Notes: a model not told the origin generated them from the letters alone. Positions 54,627-63,077 are shown, numbered from the stretch's first letter. The stretch is DNA of 64,000 bases from an uncultured Rivibacter sp. (GCA_946480925.1 CAMLLU010000017.1:24767-88766); one strand, 5' to 3'. A program made the numbers and translations.

Positions 54627-55259
54627 TTACTCAACAGAAGCAAGCATGCGTCTCAGCACCGCCAGTTGCGTCTTCCAGCACCTCTCGAACTGTTTGCAGC
54701 CATCATTCCTGCCAAGCAAAAACTGAAAGCTCATGGTCTTGTCACTTGCAGTGAGCACAACGACATAGCACTGCCCTCCATAAGGGCCTGATGTCCCTGC
54801 TGGAGTCGTCCAGCCACACAAAGGAAACGCCTCAAAGGCCGCCCATTTATCGATCGTGCGTTCAACGACAGGCTCCGTCGGATCACCGAGTTGGACTTTG
54901 CCTGTTGCATCGTCCAACCAATAGTTGAGATTGGCTCCTGTTTTTGCACAGACGCTCACTGGAGCAAGACAAACAGATCCACTGTCTGATGGTGTCCCGC
55001 CTGACGCCTGTTGCTTTACAAGTGCGAAGTCGAAGATCGCTGGTGCATGCTCTGGTGATGTACCAACAGTAGGAACAGTCGTGATCTCCTTCAACGCTTT
55101 GTAGCGCTGCATAGGCAAAGTGACGGAGAAGTGCTTTGTGACGACACGTTGGACAGCAGCCGGCGATGGAGAGATGGTGTCGGATGCGCATGCCGCTGTA
55201 GTGAAAAGAGCAGCCAAAGGAGAGATCAGCAGCAGCACCCGGGCGAAATCACACTTCAT
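54627..55259 (-). CDS. Exported lipoprotein or periplasmic protein, probable immunity protein of effector 2
   Basis: The 210-residue product has a signal peptide (MKCDFARVLLLISPLAALFT) with a TAAC lipobox-like end, so it is exported. The rest is a Cys-containing domain with VVTKHFSVTLPMQRYKALKE, ASGGTPSDSGSVCLAPVSVCAK, WAAFEAFPLCGWTTPAGTSG and QCYVVVLTASDKTMSFQFLL. I find no family. It is unrelated by eye to the immunity proteins at 56187-60768. The start overlaps the stop of the effector remnant by 11 bases (55249-55259), which is the usual arrangement of an effector and its immunity gene, so I infer immunity. GC is lower than in the rest of the window. The first ~190 bases downstream of it hold no gene. 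Confidence 0.55.
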   Translation of the reverse strand: MKCDFARVLLLISPLAALFTTAACASDTISPSPAAVQRVVTKHFSVTLPMQRYKALKEITTVPTVGTSPEHAPAIFDFALVKQQASGGTPSDSGSVCLAPVSVCAKTGANLNYWLDDATGKVQLGDPTEPVVERTIDKWAAFEAFPLCGWTTPAGTSGPYGGQCYVVVLTASDKTMSFQFLLGRNDGCKQFERCWKTQLAVLRRMLASVE

Positions 55260-56100
55260 CACTGAGGATTCCATAGACGCGGAGGGTATGAAATGATCGG
55301 TTGTCCAGTCCGTTTGTGCCGCCGTTGATGCCGCGAGTAATGGTTTCAACGTTCGCAGCATTGGGCTGCACGCCAAACGGTATCAACCGGTTGATCGAGC
55401 TCATTTCGTGTGGTCCACCTCGATGTGGAGACGCTGTCCAGTACCACCCTCCCGTGTCGATGGTTGTGTAGTCCTCAGTAAGCAGCCGATCTGGATCAGC
55501 AATCTGAGGCCTCCTAACACCCGCGGCTCCGGACCACCATCGATCCGTATATGAGGCCCGATCTAGCCAGCCACGGTAGGCCCAGTACTCCGAGTAGTTG
55601 TACTTACCTGTGAGCTGCTTCATTCCTCGCCCTCTATAGCGATAACCATCGCCAGGTAAGTCATTCCCCATTCGGCCGCCATAGAGTTGATTGCAGCTTT
55701 CTTCACTTCTTCGTTCATTCATTAGAGTCAATGTTCTGGACTCTTCTGCACCTTGACCGAAGAAGTGGGCCACCCGTTCTCTTGTCTCGGAGACGAGGTA
55801 CTTCCGCATGGCCCAGTTGATAAGGTTTCGATAACGCTCGCGCGTAGCGTCGCTAAGCGCCATTGGAGCGCTCTCAGTTCTCGTTCCCACGCGCCGTTGA
55901 TAAGTGTCTGGGTAGACCCTCTCAAATTCACTTGAGCTCAGCCAAGTTGCACGCCTGAACGTACTGACAAATGCCCTTGGATCGAAATGCCAGACATCAC
56001 TGCCTTCGATCCCCGTATTCGCACTTGCCCAAAACCTTGCAGATCGCCTCGGCCAGCCGTTGCAACACCGCGCAGCTTGCGCAGACGAGCCGTGGCTTCG
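55249..56100 (-). pseudogene. Frameshifted C-terminal remnant of a second GH19-type T6SS effector
   Basis: The open part is a GH19-like domain homologous to the C-terminus of the effector at 60765-63050. It has VWHFDPRAFVSTFRRATWLS (matching WCFEPREFIRHMRRCGW), VAHFFGQGAEESRT with the presumed catalytic Glu, and RYRGRGMKQLTGKYNYSEYW (matching YGRGFLQLTNPGNYCDYW). Upstream the similarity goes on in two other frames: AEATARLRK, then VLQRLAEAICK, then FWASANTG, against EATARLREPAVLQRLDKTICK in the intact effector. So there are frameshifts near 56060 and 56030. The M23-like half is missing. An ORF could still be made from internal starts (for example ATG 55863). Confidence 0.75.
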
Positions 56101-56186
56101 GCGAGCTTCGATCGGCGCGGAGGTTTTTGCGGTGGTGCCGCTGGCCCCTATCCGTGCTGTCGGGGCTACCCTTGATTTGAATGCGA

Positions 56187-56367
56187 TCAACGCGGAGTCG
56201 ATGCTGTCTCTGCGGCGGGCGTAGGCACTGGGGTAGAGGGCTGTGCATCATCCAGAAACTCGACGCTGCGCAGGATCTGCAACGCATAGGGCGCTAGGTC
56301 GTTCTTGCGGTTGCGGCGGATGTCGTTGAGGTTGCCCACTTCGGCGGTGCCGCAGATGGCTTTTGGT
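56187..56367 (-). pseudogene. 3' fragment of the second immunity gene, cut by IS66
   Basis: The last 173 bases of the second periplasmic immunity gene plus one copy of the 8-bp target duplication. It reads PKAICGTAEVGNLNDIRRN, then LAPYALQILRSVEFLDDAQP and ends TPR-stop. This matches the end of the intact immunity protein at 60055-60768 over its whole length (PKAICGDSEVGNLNDIRRS and so on). The other part lies at 59453-59966 on the far side of the IS. With the IS and one duplication removed the frame is whole: 687 bases, 229 codons. Confidence 0.92.
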
Positions 56368-56393
56368 GTGAGCGTCCAGCCGCTCCATCTTGA
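56368..56393 (+). repeat. Left terminal inverted repeat of the IS66 element
   Basis: 26 bp; starts GTGAGCGTCCAGCCG and pairs with 59427-59452 with a single mismatch at base 16. Directly outside it is the target duplication CTTTTGGT. Confidence 0.95.
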
Positions 56394-56449
56394 GCATCGC
56401 TGAAGCGCTCGTGACGATGGTGCCCACCAGTTCGAACAGGTGGGCACCT

Positions 56450-56872
56450 ATGCAACCCAAATCCCAGCGGCGCATGCACGGCGCCGAGTTCAAGGCGCAG
56501 GTTCTGGCCGAGTGCCAAGAGCCCGGCGCATCGGTGGCGGCCGTCGCGCTGGCCCACGGCCTGAACGTCAATCTCGTGCGCAAGTGGCTGGTTGGCCGCG
56601 GCATCAAGCGCACCGGGCTGCCTGCGCCGAGGACCGTGACCCGGACGCAGCCCGCCGCGGCGGAGCCGGCAGCTGCGTCGCTGCAGTTCATCCCTGTGGA
56701 ACTCGCGCCTGCAGCCACCGCGATCGACGAGGCAGCGGCGCCCAGTGTCCCGGACATCCACATCGAGCTCACCCGCGGCGGCACGCAACTGTGCGTTCGC
56801 TGGCCGTCGACGCAGGCCGCCTCGTGTGCCACCTGGCTGCGCGAACTCGCCGCCGCGGCGCTCAAGGAATGA
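56450..56872 (+). CDS. tnpA: IS66 accessory protein TnpA
   Basis: TnpA of IS66 is a small helix-turn-helix protein needed for transposition. The 140-residue product has RRMHGAEFKAQVLAECQE and VALAHGLNVNLVRKWLVGRG, the helix-turn-helix near residue 40, then a disordered Ala/Pro linker and a C-terminal helix. It ends in ATGA overlap with tnpB. I chose the ATG at 56450 behind AGGTGG; in-frame starts at 56417 and 56390 are possible. Confidence 0.9.
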   Translation: MQPKSQRRMHGAEFKAQVLAECQEPGASVAAVALAHGLNVNLVRKWLVGRGIKRTGLPAPRTVTRTQPAAAEPAAASLQFIPVELAPAATAIDEAAAPSVPDIHIELTRGGTQLCVRWPSTQAASCATWLRELAAAALKE

Positions 56873-57213
56873 TCCGCATTGATGCGCTGTGGCTGTGCAG
56901 CCAGCCACAGGACATGCGTGCCGGCGCCGACCGGCTGCTGGCGGTGGTCGTCAACACGCTCGGCGAGGCCCGCGCTCACCATGGCTACCTCTTCGCCAAC
57001 GCACGCGCCAGCCGCTTGAAGCTGCTCGTGCACGACGGCTTCGGCGTGTGGTGCGCCACGCGGCGGCTGCACGCCGGGCGCTTCGTGTGGTGCGCACGCG
57101 AGCCGGGCTCGGCAGCGCCGGCGCTGCAACTGAGCGCCCAGCAGTTCGAGGCCCTCGCGCTCGGGCTGCCGTGGCAGCGCCTGGGCGAACTCAGCACCAT
57201 CCGCCGCTGCTGA
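56869..57213 (+). CDS. tnpB: IS66 accessory protein TnpB
   Basis: The 114-residue IS66 Orf2 family protein begins MIRIDALWLCSQPQDMRAGADRL and has ARASRLKLLVHDGFGVWCATRRLH and the conserved tail. It overlaps tnpA by four bases as ATGA, the coupling typical of IS66. Confidence 0.95.
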   Translation: MIRIDALWLCSQPQDMRAGADRLLAVVVNTLGEARAHHGYLFANARASRLKLLVHDGFGVWCATRRLHAGRFVWCAREPGSAAPALQLSAQQFEALALGLPWQRLGELSTIRRC

Positions 57214-57263
57214 TGCGTTGACAGCGCAAGTGCCGATGGCGCCGCGATGCTGGACGCGGCACC

Positions 57264-58898
57264 ATGCTGCGCATGCCGGGTGAGACTGCCGCTGCCATCG
57301 ACCTGAAGAGCTTGCCTGCCGAGGCTGCCGAGCTGATCGCCCGGTTGCAGCAGCAGGCCCAGGCTCATGCGCAGGAGCTTGCCCGCCGCAACCGCGAGAT
57401 CGCTTGGGCGCACGTCAAGATCGACAAGCTCAACTTCGAGGTCGCGCGGCTGCGGCGCTGGAAGTTCGCAGCCAGGACCGAGGCGATGACGGCGGCGCAG
57501 CGGCTGCTGTTCGCCGAGACCATGATCGAGGACGAAGCCAGCCTGCAGGCGCAGCTGGCTGAGTTGCAGCGCGGCTTGCCCGAGACGCCCAAGACACCGA
57601 AGGCGCCACCGCGCCAGCCGCGCCGTGAGAAGCTGCCCGAACACCTGGAGCGCGTCGAGCACCGCCACGAGCCCCAGGACACGACCTGCTCGAACCTCGA
57701 GTGCGGCCAGCCCATGCAGCGCATCGGCGAGGACGTCAGCGAGAAGCTGGACATCATCCCGGCCAAGTTCTTCGTGCATCGGCACATCTATGGCAAGTGG
57801 GCCTGCAAGTGCTGCCAGCAACTGCGCCAGGAGCCGGCCGAGCCGGACGTGGTCGACGGCGGCATCCCGGCCAGCGGGCTGGTGGCGCACACGCTGATCA
57901 GCCGCTTCGTGGACCACCTGCCGTACTACCGGCAAGAGCCCATCAACGCGCGCTCGGGCGTGCACACGCCGCGCTCGACGCTGGCGGCCTGGAGCGGCGC
58001 CGGTGGCGCCAAGCTCGAGCCCTTGTACGAGGTGCACCGGCGCTTCATCCTGGGTTGCCGGGTGCTGCACGCCGACGAGACGCCGGTGCCGCTGCTGGAC
58101 CCGGGCTCGGGCAAGACGAAGAAGGCCTACATCTGGGCCTGGGCGCGCAGCCACCATGACCCGCACCCGGGCGTGATCTACGAGTTCTGCCTGGGCCGAG
58201 GGTCGCAGTACCCGGTGGCCTTCCTCGGCGGCAAGGGACCGCCGTACCCCGAACCGGCATGGAACGGCACCTTGCTCACCGACCAGTACGCGGCCTACAA
58301 CGCCGTGCTGGATGCCAAGGTCTACCCGCAGCGCAAGTCGGCGGTGTGCGCCGCGCATGCCCGGCGGCGCTTCGAGGAACTCAGCCGCGGTGGCAGCAGC
58401 GCCAGTGCGGTGGCCATCGAGGCGCTGCGGCGCTGGGCGCGGATCTACCGTGCGGAGGCGGCCTTCGCAGAGATGGACCACGACAAGCGCCACCAAGCAA
58501 GGCAGGCGCTGAGCAAGCCGCTATGGGACGAGTTCGAGGTGTGGCTCAAGCTGCAGCGCACACAAGTGCTCGATGGCAGCAAGATCGCCGAGGCGATCGA
58601 CTACAGCGTCAACGCCTGGAAGGCGCTGACGCTGCACCTGGACGACGGCGCGGTGGCGGTGGACAACAACCTGATCGAGCGGCAGATCAAGCCGTGGAAG
58701 ATCGGGACGAAGAACTGGTTGTTCGTGGGCAGCGAGTTGGCCGGCCAGCGCGCGGCGGTGGTGATGAGCCTGGTGCAGTCGGCCAAGCTCAATGGCCTGG
58801 ATCCCTGGGCCTACCTGCGCGACGTGCTGGCGCGCATCCACTCGCATCCGAGCCGTCGGCTTGATGAACTGCTGCCGCATCGCTGGCGGCCGAACTGA
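57264..58898 (+). CDS. tnpC: IS66 transposase TnpC
   Basis: The 544-residue transposase has an N-terminal coiled coil (LQQQAQAHAQELARRN), a zinc-binding Cys set (CSNLECGQ, CKCC) and the DDE catalytic domain: HADETPVPLLDPGSG with the first Asp (about residue 273), LLTDQYAAYN with the second (about 335), and NLIERQIKPWKIGTKNWLF with the Glu. No break is seen, so it should be functional. It follows tnpB by 50 bases. Confidence 0.96.
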   Translation: MLRMPGETAAAIDLKSLPAEAAELIARLQQQAQAHAQELARRNREIAWAHVKIDKLNFEVARLRRWKFAARTEAMTAAQRLLFAETMIEDEASLQAQLAELQRGLPETPKTPKAPPRQPRREKLPEHLERVEHRHEPQDTTCSNLECGQPMQRIGEDVSEKLDIIPAKFFVHRHIYGKWACKCCQQLRQEPAEPDVVDGGIPASGLVAHTLISRFVDHLPYYRQEPINARSGVHTPRSTLAAWSGAGGAKLEPLYEVHRRFILGCRVLHADETPVPLLDPGSGKTKKAYIWAWARSHHDPHPGVIYEFCLGRGSQYPVAFLGGKGPPYPEPAWNGTLLTDQYAAYNAVLDAKVYPQRKSAVCAAHARRRFEELSRGGSSASAVAIEALRRWARIYRAEAAFAEMDHDKRHQARQALSKPLWDEFEVWLKLQRTQVLDGSKIAEAIDYSVNAWKALTLHLDDGAVAVDNNLIERQIKPWKIGTKNWLFVGSELAGQRAAVVMSLVQSAKLNGLDPWAYLRDVLARIHSHPSRRLDELLPHRWRPN

Positions 58899-58903
58899 CG
58901 ACG

Positions 58904-59407
58904 ATGGGAGTGATCACCCAGGCCGTGATGGTCCAAGCGGCCATCGACGTCAACGGCATGAGCCAGGCACAGAAGGTGGGCCTGGCCGACGAGATCTTCG
59001 CTCAGCAGCCCAACCTGCTCGCCTCGATCCTTGCGTTGCCTCGCATGGGAGTCGGCATGGTGGAACTGGAGGTGCCGCTGCACATCCTGCTGGTGACGCT
59101 CCAGGCAATGAAGCGCAGCGGCCATATGTGGCCGATCGTCTCGGAGGCCGTGCAGGACACGTGCATGCAGCGCTTGACGGCTCGCGCGCGCTTCAACGAG
59201 GGATTGCCGGGCGACCTCGCGACCCAAGTCGTCCAACAGTTCTGCGACGAGCATCCCGAGCGCTACCTGCTCGCGTTCGTCTACGGATACCTCGGCGATC
59301 ACGACTTGCTGCGTGTGCGCACAGATGCCGAGAAGTTCCTGCTGCTGGCCGCCCTCAACCTCGTGGAGTGCGTCGCCTTCGTTGGAGCCTCGACCTCATC
59401 AAGATGA
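58904..59407 (+). CDS. Passenger gene of the IS66 element, function unknown
   Basis: A 167-residue protein begins 5 bases after the tnpC stop and ends 19 bases before the right terminal repeat, so it moves with the element. It is mostly helical: ADEIFAQQPNLLASILALPR, VELEVPLHILLVTLQAMKRS, DEHPERYLLAFVYGYLG and FLLLAALNLVECVAFVG. No signal, no DNA-binding motif and no nuclease motif can be seen. I do not recognise it. Codon use is the same as in tnpC, so it has been part of the element for some time. Confidence 0.8.
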   Translation: MGVITQAVMVQAAIDVNGMSQAQKVGLADEIFAQQPNLLASILALPRMGVGMVELEVPLHILLVTLQAMKRSGHMWPIVSEAVQDTCMQRLTARARFNEGLPGDLATQVVQQFCDEHPERYLLAFVYGYLGDHDLLRVRTDAEKFLLLAALNLVECVAFVGASTSSR

Positions 59408-59426
59408 TCACGGGCACCGGCCCGGG

Positions 59427-59452
59427 TCAAGATGGAACGGCTGGACGCTCAC
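59427..59452 (-). repeat. Right terminal inverted repeat of the IS66 element
   Basis: 26 bp; its complement starts GTGAGCGTCCAGCCG. Directly outside it is the second target duplication CTTTTGGT (59453-59460). Confidence 0.95.
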
Positions 59453-59966
59453 CTTTTGGTTGCCGAATCAAGCAGTAGTGCAGCCAGCGGGCCCGAAGTC
59501 GTTCATCGACATGGCCAATGACATCCTCTACCGCCACAGCCCAGCCCGAGGCCGTCTTGGTGCGTAGTTGATAGGCACGGGCGTAAAGATCCTCATCCCC
59601 AGGCATCACATTGGCAGCCCAGGATCCGTCAGGGAGTTGCTTGGCCCAGCCATTGTTGATGAGGCCTCTGTTGGCGTCTTCTGTGTTGGCGTCGTAGCAC
59701 ACAAATCTCAGCGCGAATGGTTTGGTGTAGGTATCCCGCTTCAATGCAAGAGGGTTCTTGATGCTCAAACCTCCCTGACCGGGTATGCCGGATTCTGGCC
59801 TCGCGCTGTCGAAGTCAGCATTTAGGGGCACTCGCAATCCGACGCGGCAGCCAGGGCCCATGTCCAAGGTCGCTGGCTTGGTGGAACTCTTTGCTTCAAG
59901 GGACGCTGAGTAGGAGAGTGGGGCAAGTAGCACCGCCAGTACTGCAGCGTGGATTCGAGTATTCAT
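59453..59966 (-). pseudogene. 5' fragment of the second immunity gene, cut by IS66
   Basis: This part encodes the first 171 residues of a periplasmic immunity-like protein: signal peptide MNTRIHAAVLAVLLAPLSYS, then TLDMGPGCRVGLRVPLNADF, IPGQGGLSIKN, ALRFVCYDANTEDANRG and RARWLHYCLIRQPK, where the IS66 cut falls. All these motifs are matched by the intact protein at 60055-60768 (VLSMGAGCRVALQVPIEAEV, IPGRGGLSS, LRFVCHDASDEN, RARKLHYCLIHPPK). Some product could be made as a truncated protein fused to a few IS-coded residues. The ATG at 59966 gives a good signal peptide. Confidence 0.9.
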
Positions 59967-60054
59967 TAGTTCAGCTCTCATCATTCAACCGGCTCTGGCA
60001 CGACCGCAATATTCCCCGCCCGCGCTGTCGGAGCTGCCCTTGATTTCAATGCGA

Positions 60055-60768
60055 TCAACGTGGAGTCGATGCTGCCTCTCCGGGAGCAGATGCCGGGATA
60101 GAGGGCTGGGCATCATCCAGAAACTCGACGCTGCGCAGTATCTGCAACGCATAGGGCGTCAGGTCGTTCTTGAGACTGCGGCGGATGTCGTTGAGGTTGC
60201 CCACTTCGCTGTCACCGCAAATAGCCTTGGGTGGATGAATCAGGCAGTAATGCAGCTTTCGCGCTCGGTAACGCTCGTCGCCAACGGTCATATCCTCGGT
60301 GTAGGCAAATCCTTGGGCGTTCTTGGAAGAAAGCTCATAAAACCGAATGGCTCGGTCGAGCAAGCGCTCTTCCTGCAGGGTCATGCCAGGGTTGTTCGCA
60401 CCTTGGATGCGATTGGGGAAGTAGCGCCTCCACTTGCCGGATGACGGATCGAATGCGACAGGGCGCCCCGTCAGCAGGTTTTCGTCGCTGGCGTCATGGC
60501 ACACAAACCGCAGGCTGAACGGTTCCAAATAGGTGTTTCGCTTCGATGTGGGAGGAAGCGGAGAACTCAAGCCGCCACGGCCGGGAATGCCGGGTGCGGG
60601 CCCGGCGCTGCCGACCTCGGCCTCGATGGGGACTTGCAGAGCGACTCGGCAGCCCGCACCCATGCTCAACACCGCGGACTTTGTGGGCGGCGCCAGCGGG
60701 GCGGCGTGCGACAGCGCAGCCGATAACCCAACCAGGATGGCGACGCAGATGCCGATGCGTCTATTCAT
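60055..60768 (-). CDS. Periplasmic immunity protein for effector 1
   Basis: The 237-residue protein has a Sec signal (MNRRIGICVAILVGLSAALS, cleaved after HAA) and a periplasmic domain with the family core VLSMGAGCRVALQVP, IPGRGGLSS, FSLRFVCHDASDENLL, YRARKLHYCLIHPPKAICGD and the end EVGNLNDIRRSLKNDLTPYA. I know no named family for it. Its start overlaps the effector stop (ATGA at 60765-60768) and an AAGGAG site inside the effector end precedes it, so both are made together. A periplasmic location fits protection against a peptidoglycan hydrolase. A homologue follows directly (the IS66-split copy). Confidence 0.8.
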   Translation of the reverse strand: MNRRIGICVAILVGLSAALSHAAPLAPPTKSAVLSMGAGCRVALQVPIEAEVGSAGPAPGIPGRGGLSSPLPPTSKRNTYLEPFSLRFVCHDASDENLLTGRPVAFDPSSGKWRRYFPNRIQGANNPGMTLQEERLLDRAIRFYELSSKNAQGFAYTEDMTVGDERYRARKLHYCLIHPPKAICGDSEVGNLNDIRRSLKNDLTPYALQILRSVEFLDDAQPSIPASAPGEAASTPR

Positions 60769-63050
60769 ACGTTCGATCTCCTTCGCGTATATCCATCTGG
60801 ATACCACAGCACTGCGCCGCCGCTCGCATCGGCAAACCGCATTTCCGTCAGCACGGCCAACGCAACCCCATAGGCACAGCAGCGTGAGTCAAAACCGTTG
60901 AGCCCTCGGCTATAGAGGTTGTTCACCGACGCGGGCAGGTTGATCGCAGCGCTGGCACGCCAGAACGCCGGGCTGCGGTAGTACACGCGTTGGCCTTGGT
61001 TTGTCGCTGCCCTGCAGCGCTCAAGTACATGGGCGCCGTCGGCGTGGCGTGCCATGCCGGTGCTGACCCAGTAGAAGCCTGCGCTGTCGGATGGAGCCCA
61101 GAGATCGTCCGCGGTGGGCGACTGAGGATTACCACCGCTGACTTGCATACGCCAGCCCTGCATCTGTACCGTCAACGCCGGAAAGTTCGCGTCACGCAGC
61201 AACGCATTGGTGCGCTGGCCGGCGGGTTGGCGGTAGATGGTGTTGTAGGCGTTGACCATGGCCGTGCGTAACGCCTCAGGCACCGAACGGCCACGCCATT
61301 TCCAGTAGTCGCAATAGTTGCCGGGGTTGGTCAGTTGCAGGAAGCCGCGGCCGTACCAGGGCGCGTACCAAAGGTTCGAACCGCCGACTTCGGCCAAGCC
61401 GCCCAGCCAGCCCGTTTCCTGCACCGAGTTGCCGAAAAACGCTGCCTGCCGTAGTGGCGTGTCGATCCCGTAGATGCGCATCGCCCTGTTTAGAGAGATG
61501 CGATGTCGAACTGCTACCGAGTTGTTCGAGGTCACATCGGTGTTGATCTGCTCCCACAACGTCACCGTCTGCCCGTTCTGCCTAGCGGTGCGTATCGCAT
61601 GACTAGGCACCAGCTGCACGAACTCACTGGCCGATCGCCAGCCGCAACGGCGCATATGGCGAATGAATTCCCTGGGCTCGAAGCACCATTGCGCCTGGAA
61701 CAATTCCGGCAACTCCAGGCACAACGCCTGTGCATGCGCGCGGAAGCGACCCCACGCCGCTTCATCCATCGGGCGTGGGCTCTCCTCGCTCGGCTGACGC
61801 AGCCACCCCCAACGCGTATCGATGGTCGAGGCGTCCCACTCGCTGGGGAACTTGCAGATCGTCTTGTCCAGCCGTTGCAGCACGGCCGGCTCGCGCAGCC
61901 GGGCCGTGGCTTCGGTCAGCGTGAGGCGACCGTCGCCCTCGGCATCGAGCAGCCGGCGGATCAGCTGCGAGTCGCAGCGGCTGTCGCGGTCCTGCGTGTC
62001 GTCGATGAGGGTCCAGCCGCGCCACTGGGGGAAATCGGCGTCGCTGAACTTGTGCACGTTCGCGGCATTGAGGTTGACCCAGCCTCGACCGGCCGGCGTG
62101 GCAATGAGTCGCCAGTGCGGCGTGTCGGCCGGGTTCAGCGCATCGGGCCCGAGCACACGCCCCCAGCGCAGCAACTCCTGGCAGGCGCTTGGCGCGGGGG
62201 CCGTGCCGTTGGCCCGCCCTGCGGCGCGCTGAGCTGCCGGCACGGCCTGGCTCAAGGCGTTGGCGCGGCGATAGACGTCGTATTCAACTCCCTGCTCGGG
62301 CGGGCATGTGGCAAGCACCTGGCCGTCTGCGACATAAGTGGTCAACGTCGCGTTGCCCCGTTCGTGTCGCAGCCCAATGAACCAGTCTTGCGCGCTGCGC
62401 GTGAGCACCTGTGCTGAAGCTGGGGGAGTGGGCACGGCACCCGGATCAGCGGCATACACCGTTGTGCCGGCCGGCAGATGGAAGTAGGCCTCGCCATACA
62501 GCGCATCGGTACGGCCTTCGCGATCCACGGGAACGTCACCACTCGTGCGTCCGACGATGCGGCGCAGGTTGTCCTCATCGCAACAGATCTCGAAGTGCAA
62601 ACAGTTCGGCTGGCCCCGGATGTGACCTGCTTGGCCGAGGCGGTCCTTGCGATAAAGCGGCCGCCCTTGACGTATGGCTTCGTCGATTGAATGAAGGTGC
62701 ATGTACACCGAGTAGTAGCGCACGGCCGTGGGCTGGTTCTGCGCATTCGCGCCGATCTCGGTGTCGTGGCGGATCACCACCGCGCCGTCGCTGGTGTAGC
62801 CCCCTGCGTAAGTCAAGGCTTCGGACTCTGTTCGCTGACGCACGAACACGACCACCCCGTCGGCGACAGCCCGCACGGGCAAGGCGGTGCCCTGGCTGTC
62901 CAGCGGCGTGGCCAAGTGGCGCCCGCCGTGCCAGCTCAACTGGTGGCTCACGGGAAAGGTGCCGTGTTCACAGGCCGGCATGGCGGCATCCAGCCAAGCG
63001 TCTTCGGTGAGGTTGCCTCGCTCGGGCAGGAATGGAGGACTGATCAACAT
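60765..63050 (-). CDS. Type VI effector with M23-like and GH19-like peptidoglycan hydrolase domains
   Basis: The 761-residue protein follows vgrG by 27 bases. The N-terminal ~160 residues look like an M23 (LytM) peptidase: HGGRHLATPLD (His45, Asp51), AVADGVVVFV, YMHL (His118), and CLHFEI (152), where the first His of the usual HxH is Cys150. Next comes a domain with an EF-hand-like loop DAEGDGRLTLTEA (about 377-389) and, from about 430, a GH19-like muramidase/chitinase domain: AAFFGNSVQETGWL with the catalytic Glu near 546, YAPWYGRGFLQLTNPGNY, and VYYRSPAFWRAS. No signal peptide is seen, as expected for VgrG-delivered cargo. The immunity gene overlaps its stop. It probably cuts both the peptide and glycan parts of the wall, if both domains are active. 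Confidence 0.82.
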   Translation of the reverse strand: MLISPPFLPERGNLTEDAWLDAAMPACEHGTFPVSHQLSWHGGRHLATPLDSQGTALPVRAVADGVVVFVRQRTESEALTYAGGYTSDGAVVIRHDTEIGANAQNQPTAVRYYSVYMHLHSIDEAIRQGRPLYRKDRLGQAGHIRGQPNCLHFEICCDEDNLRRIVGRTSGDVPVDREGRTDALYGEAYFHLPAGTTVYAADPGAVPTPPASAQVLTRSAQDWFIGLRHERGNATLTTYVADGQVLATCPPEQGVEYDVYRRANALSQAVPAAQRAAGRANGTAPAPSACQELLRWGRVLGPDALNPADTPHWRLIATPAGRGWVNLNAANVHKFSDADFPQWRGWTLIDDTQDRDSRCDSQLIRRLLDAEGDGRLTLTEATARLREPAVLQRLDKTICKFPSEWDASTIDTRWGWLRQPSEESPRPMDEAAWGRFRAHAQALCLELPELFQAQWCFEPREFIRHMRRCGWRSASEFVQLVPSHAIRTARQNGQTVTLWEQINTDVTSNNSVAVRHRISLNRAMRIYGIDTPLRQAAFFGNSVQETGWLGGLAEVGGSNLWYAPWYGRGFLQLTNPGNYCDYWKWRGRSVPEALRTAMVNAYNTIYRQPAGQRTNALLRDANFPALTVQMQGWRMQVSGGNPQSPTADDLWAPSDSAGFYWVSTGMARHADGAHVLERCRAATNQGQRVYYRSPAFWRASAAINLPASVNNLYSRGLNGFDSRCCAYGVALAVLTEMRFADASGGAVLWYPDGYTRRRSNV

Positions 63051-63077
63051 GAAGTTCTGCGAGGGAGGTGTGGTCGC

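Larger units (their letters stand above)
56368..59452 (+). mobile_element. Complete IS66-family insertion sequence with a passenger gene
   Basis: The element is 3085 bp long. Terminal inverted repeats of 26 bp start GTGAGCGTCCAGCCG (56368-56393 and 59427-59452) with one mismatch. It is flanked by perfect 8-bp target duplications CTTTTGGT at 56360-56367 and 59453-59460, the size expected for IS66. It carries the tnpA, tnpB and tnpC genes and one extra gene before the right end. All three transposition genes look intact. It disrupts an immunity gene. Confidence 0.96.
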
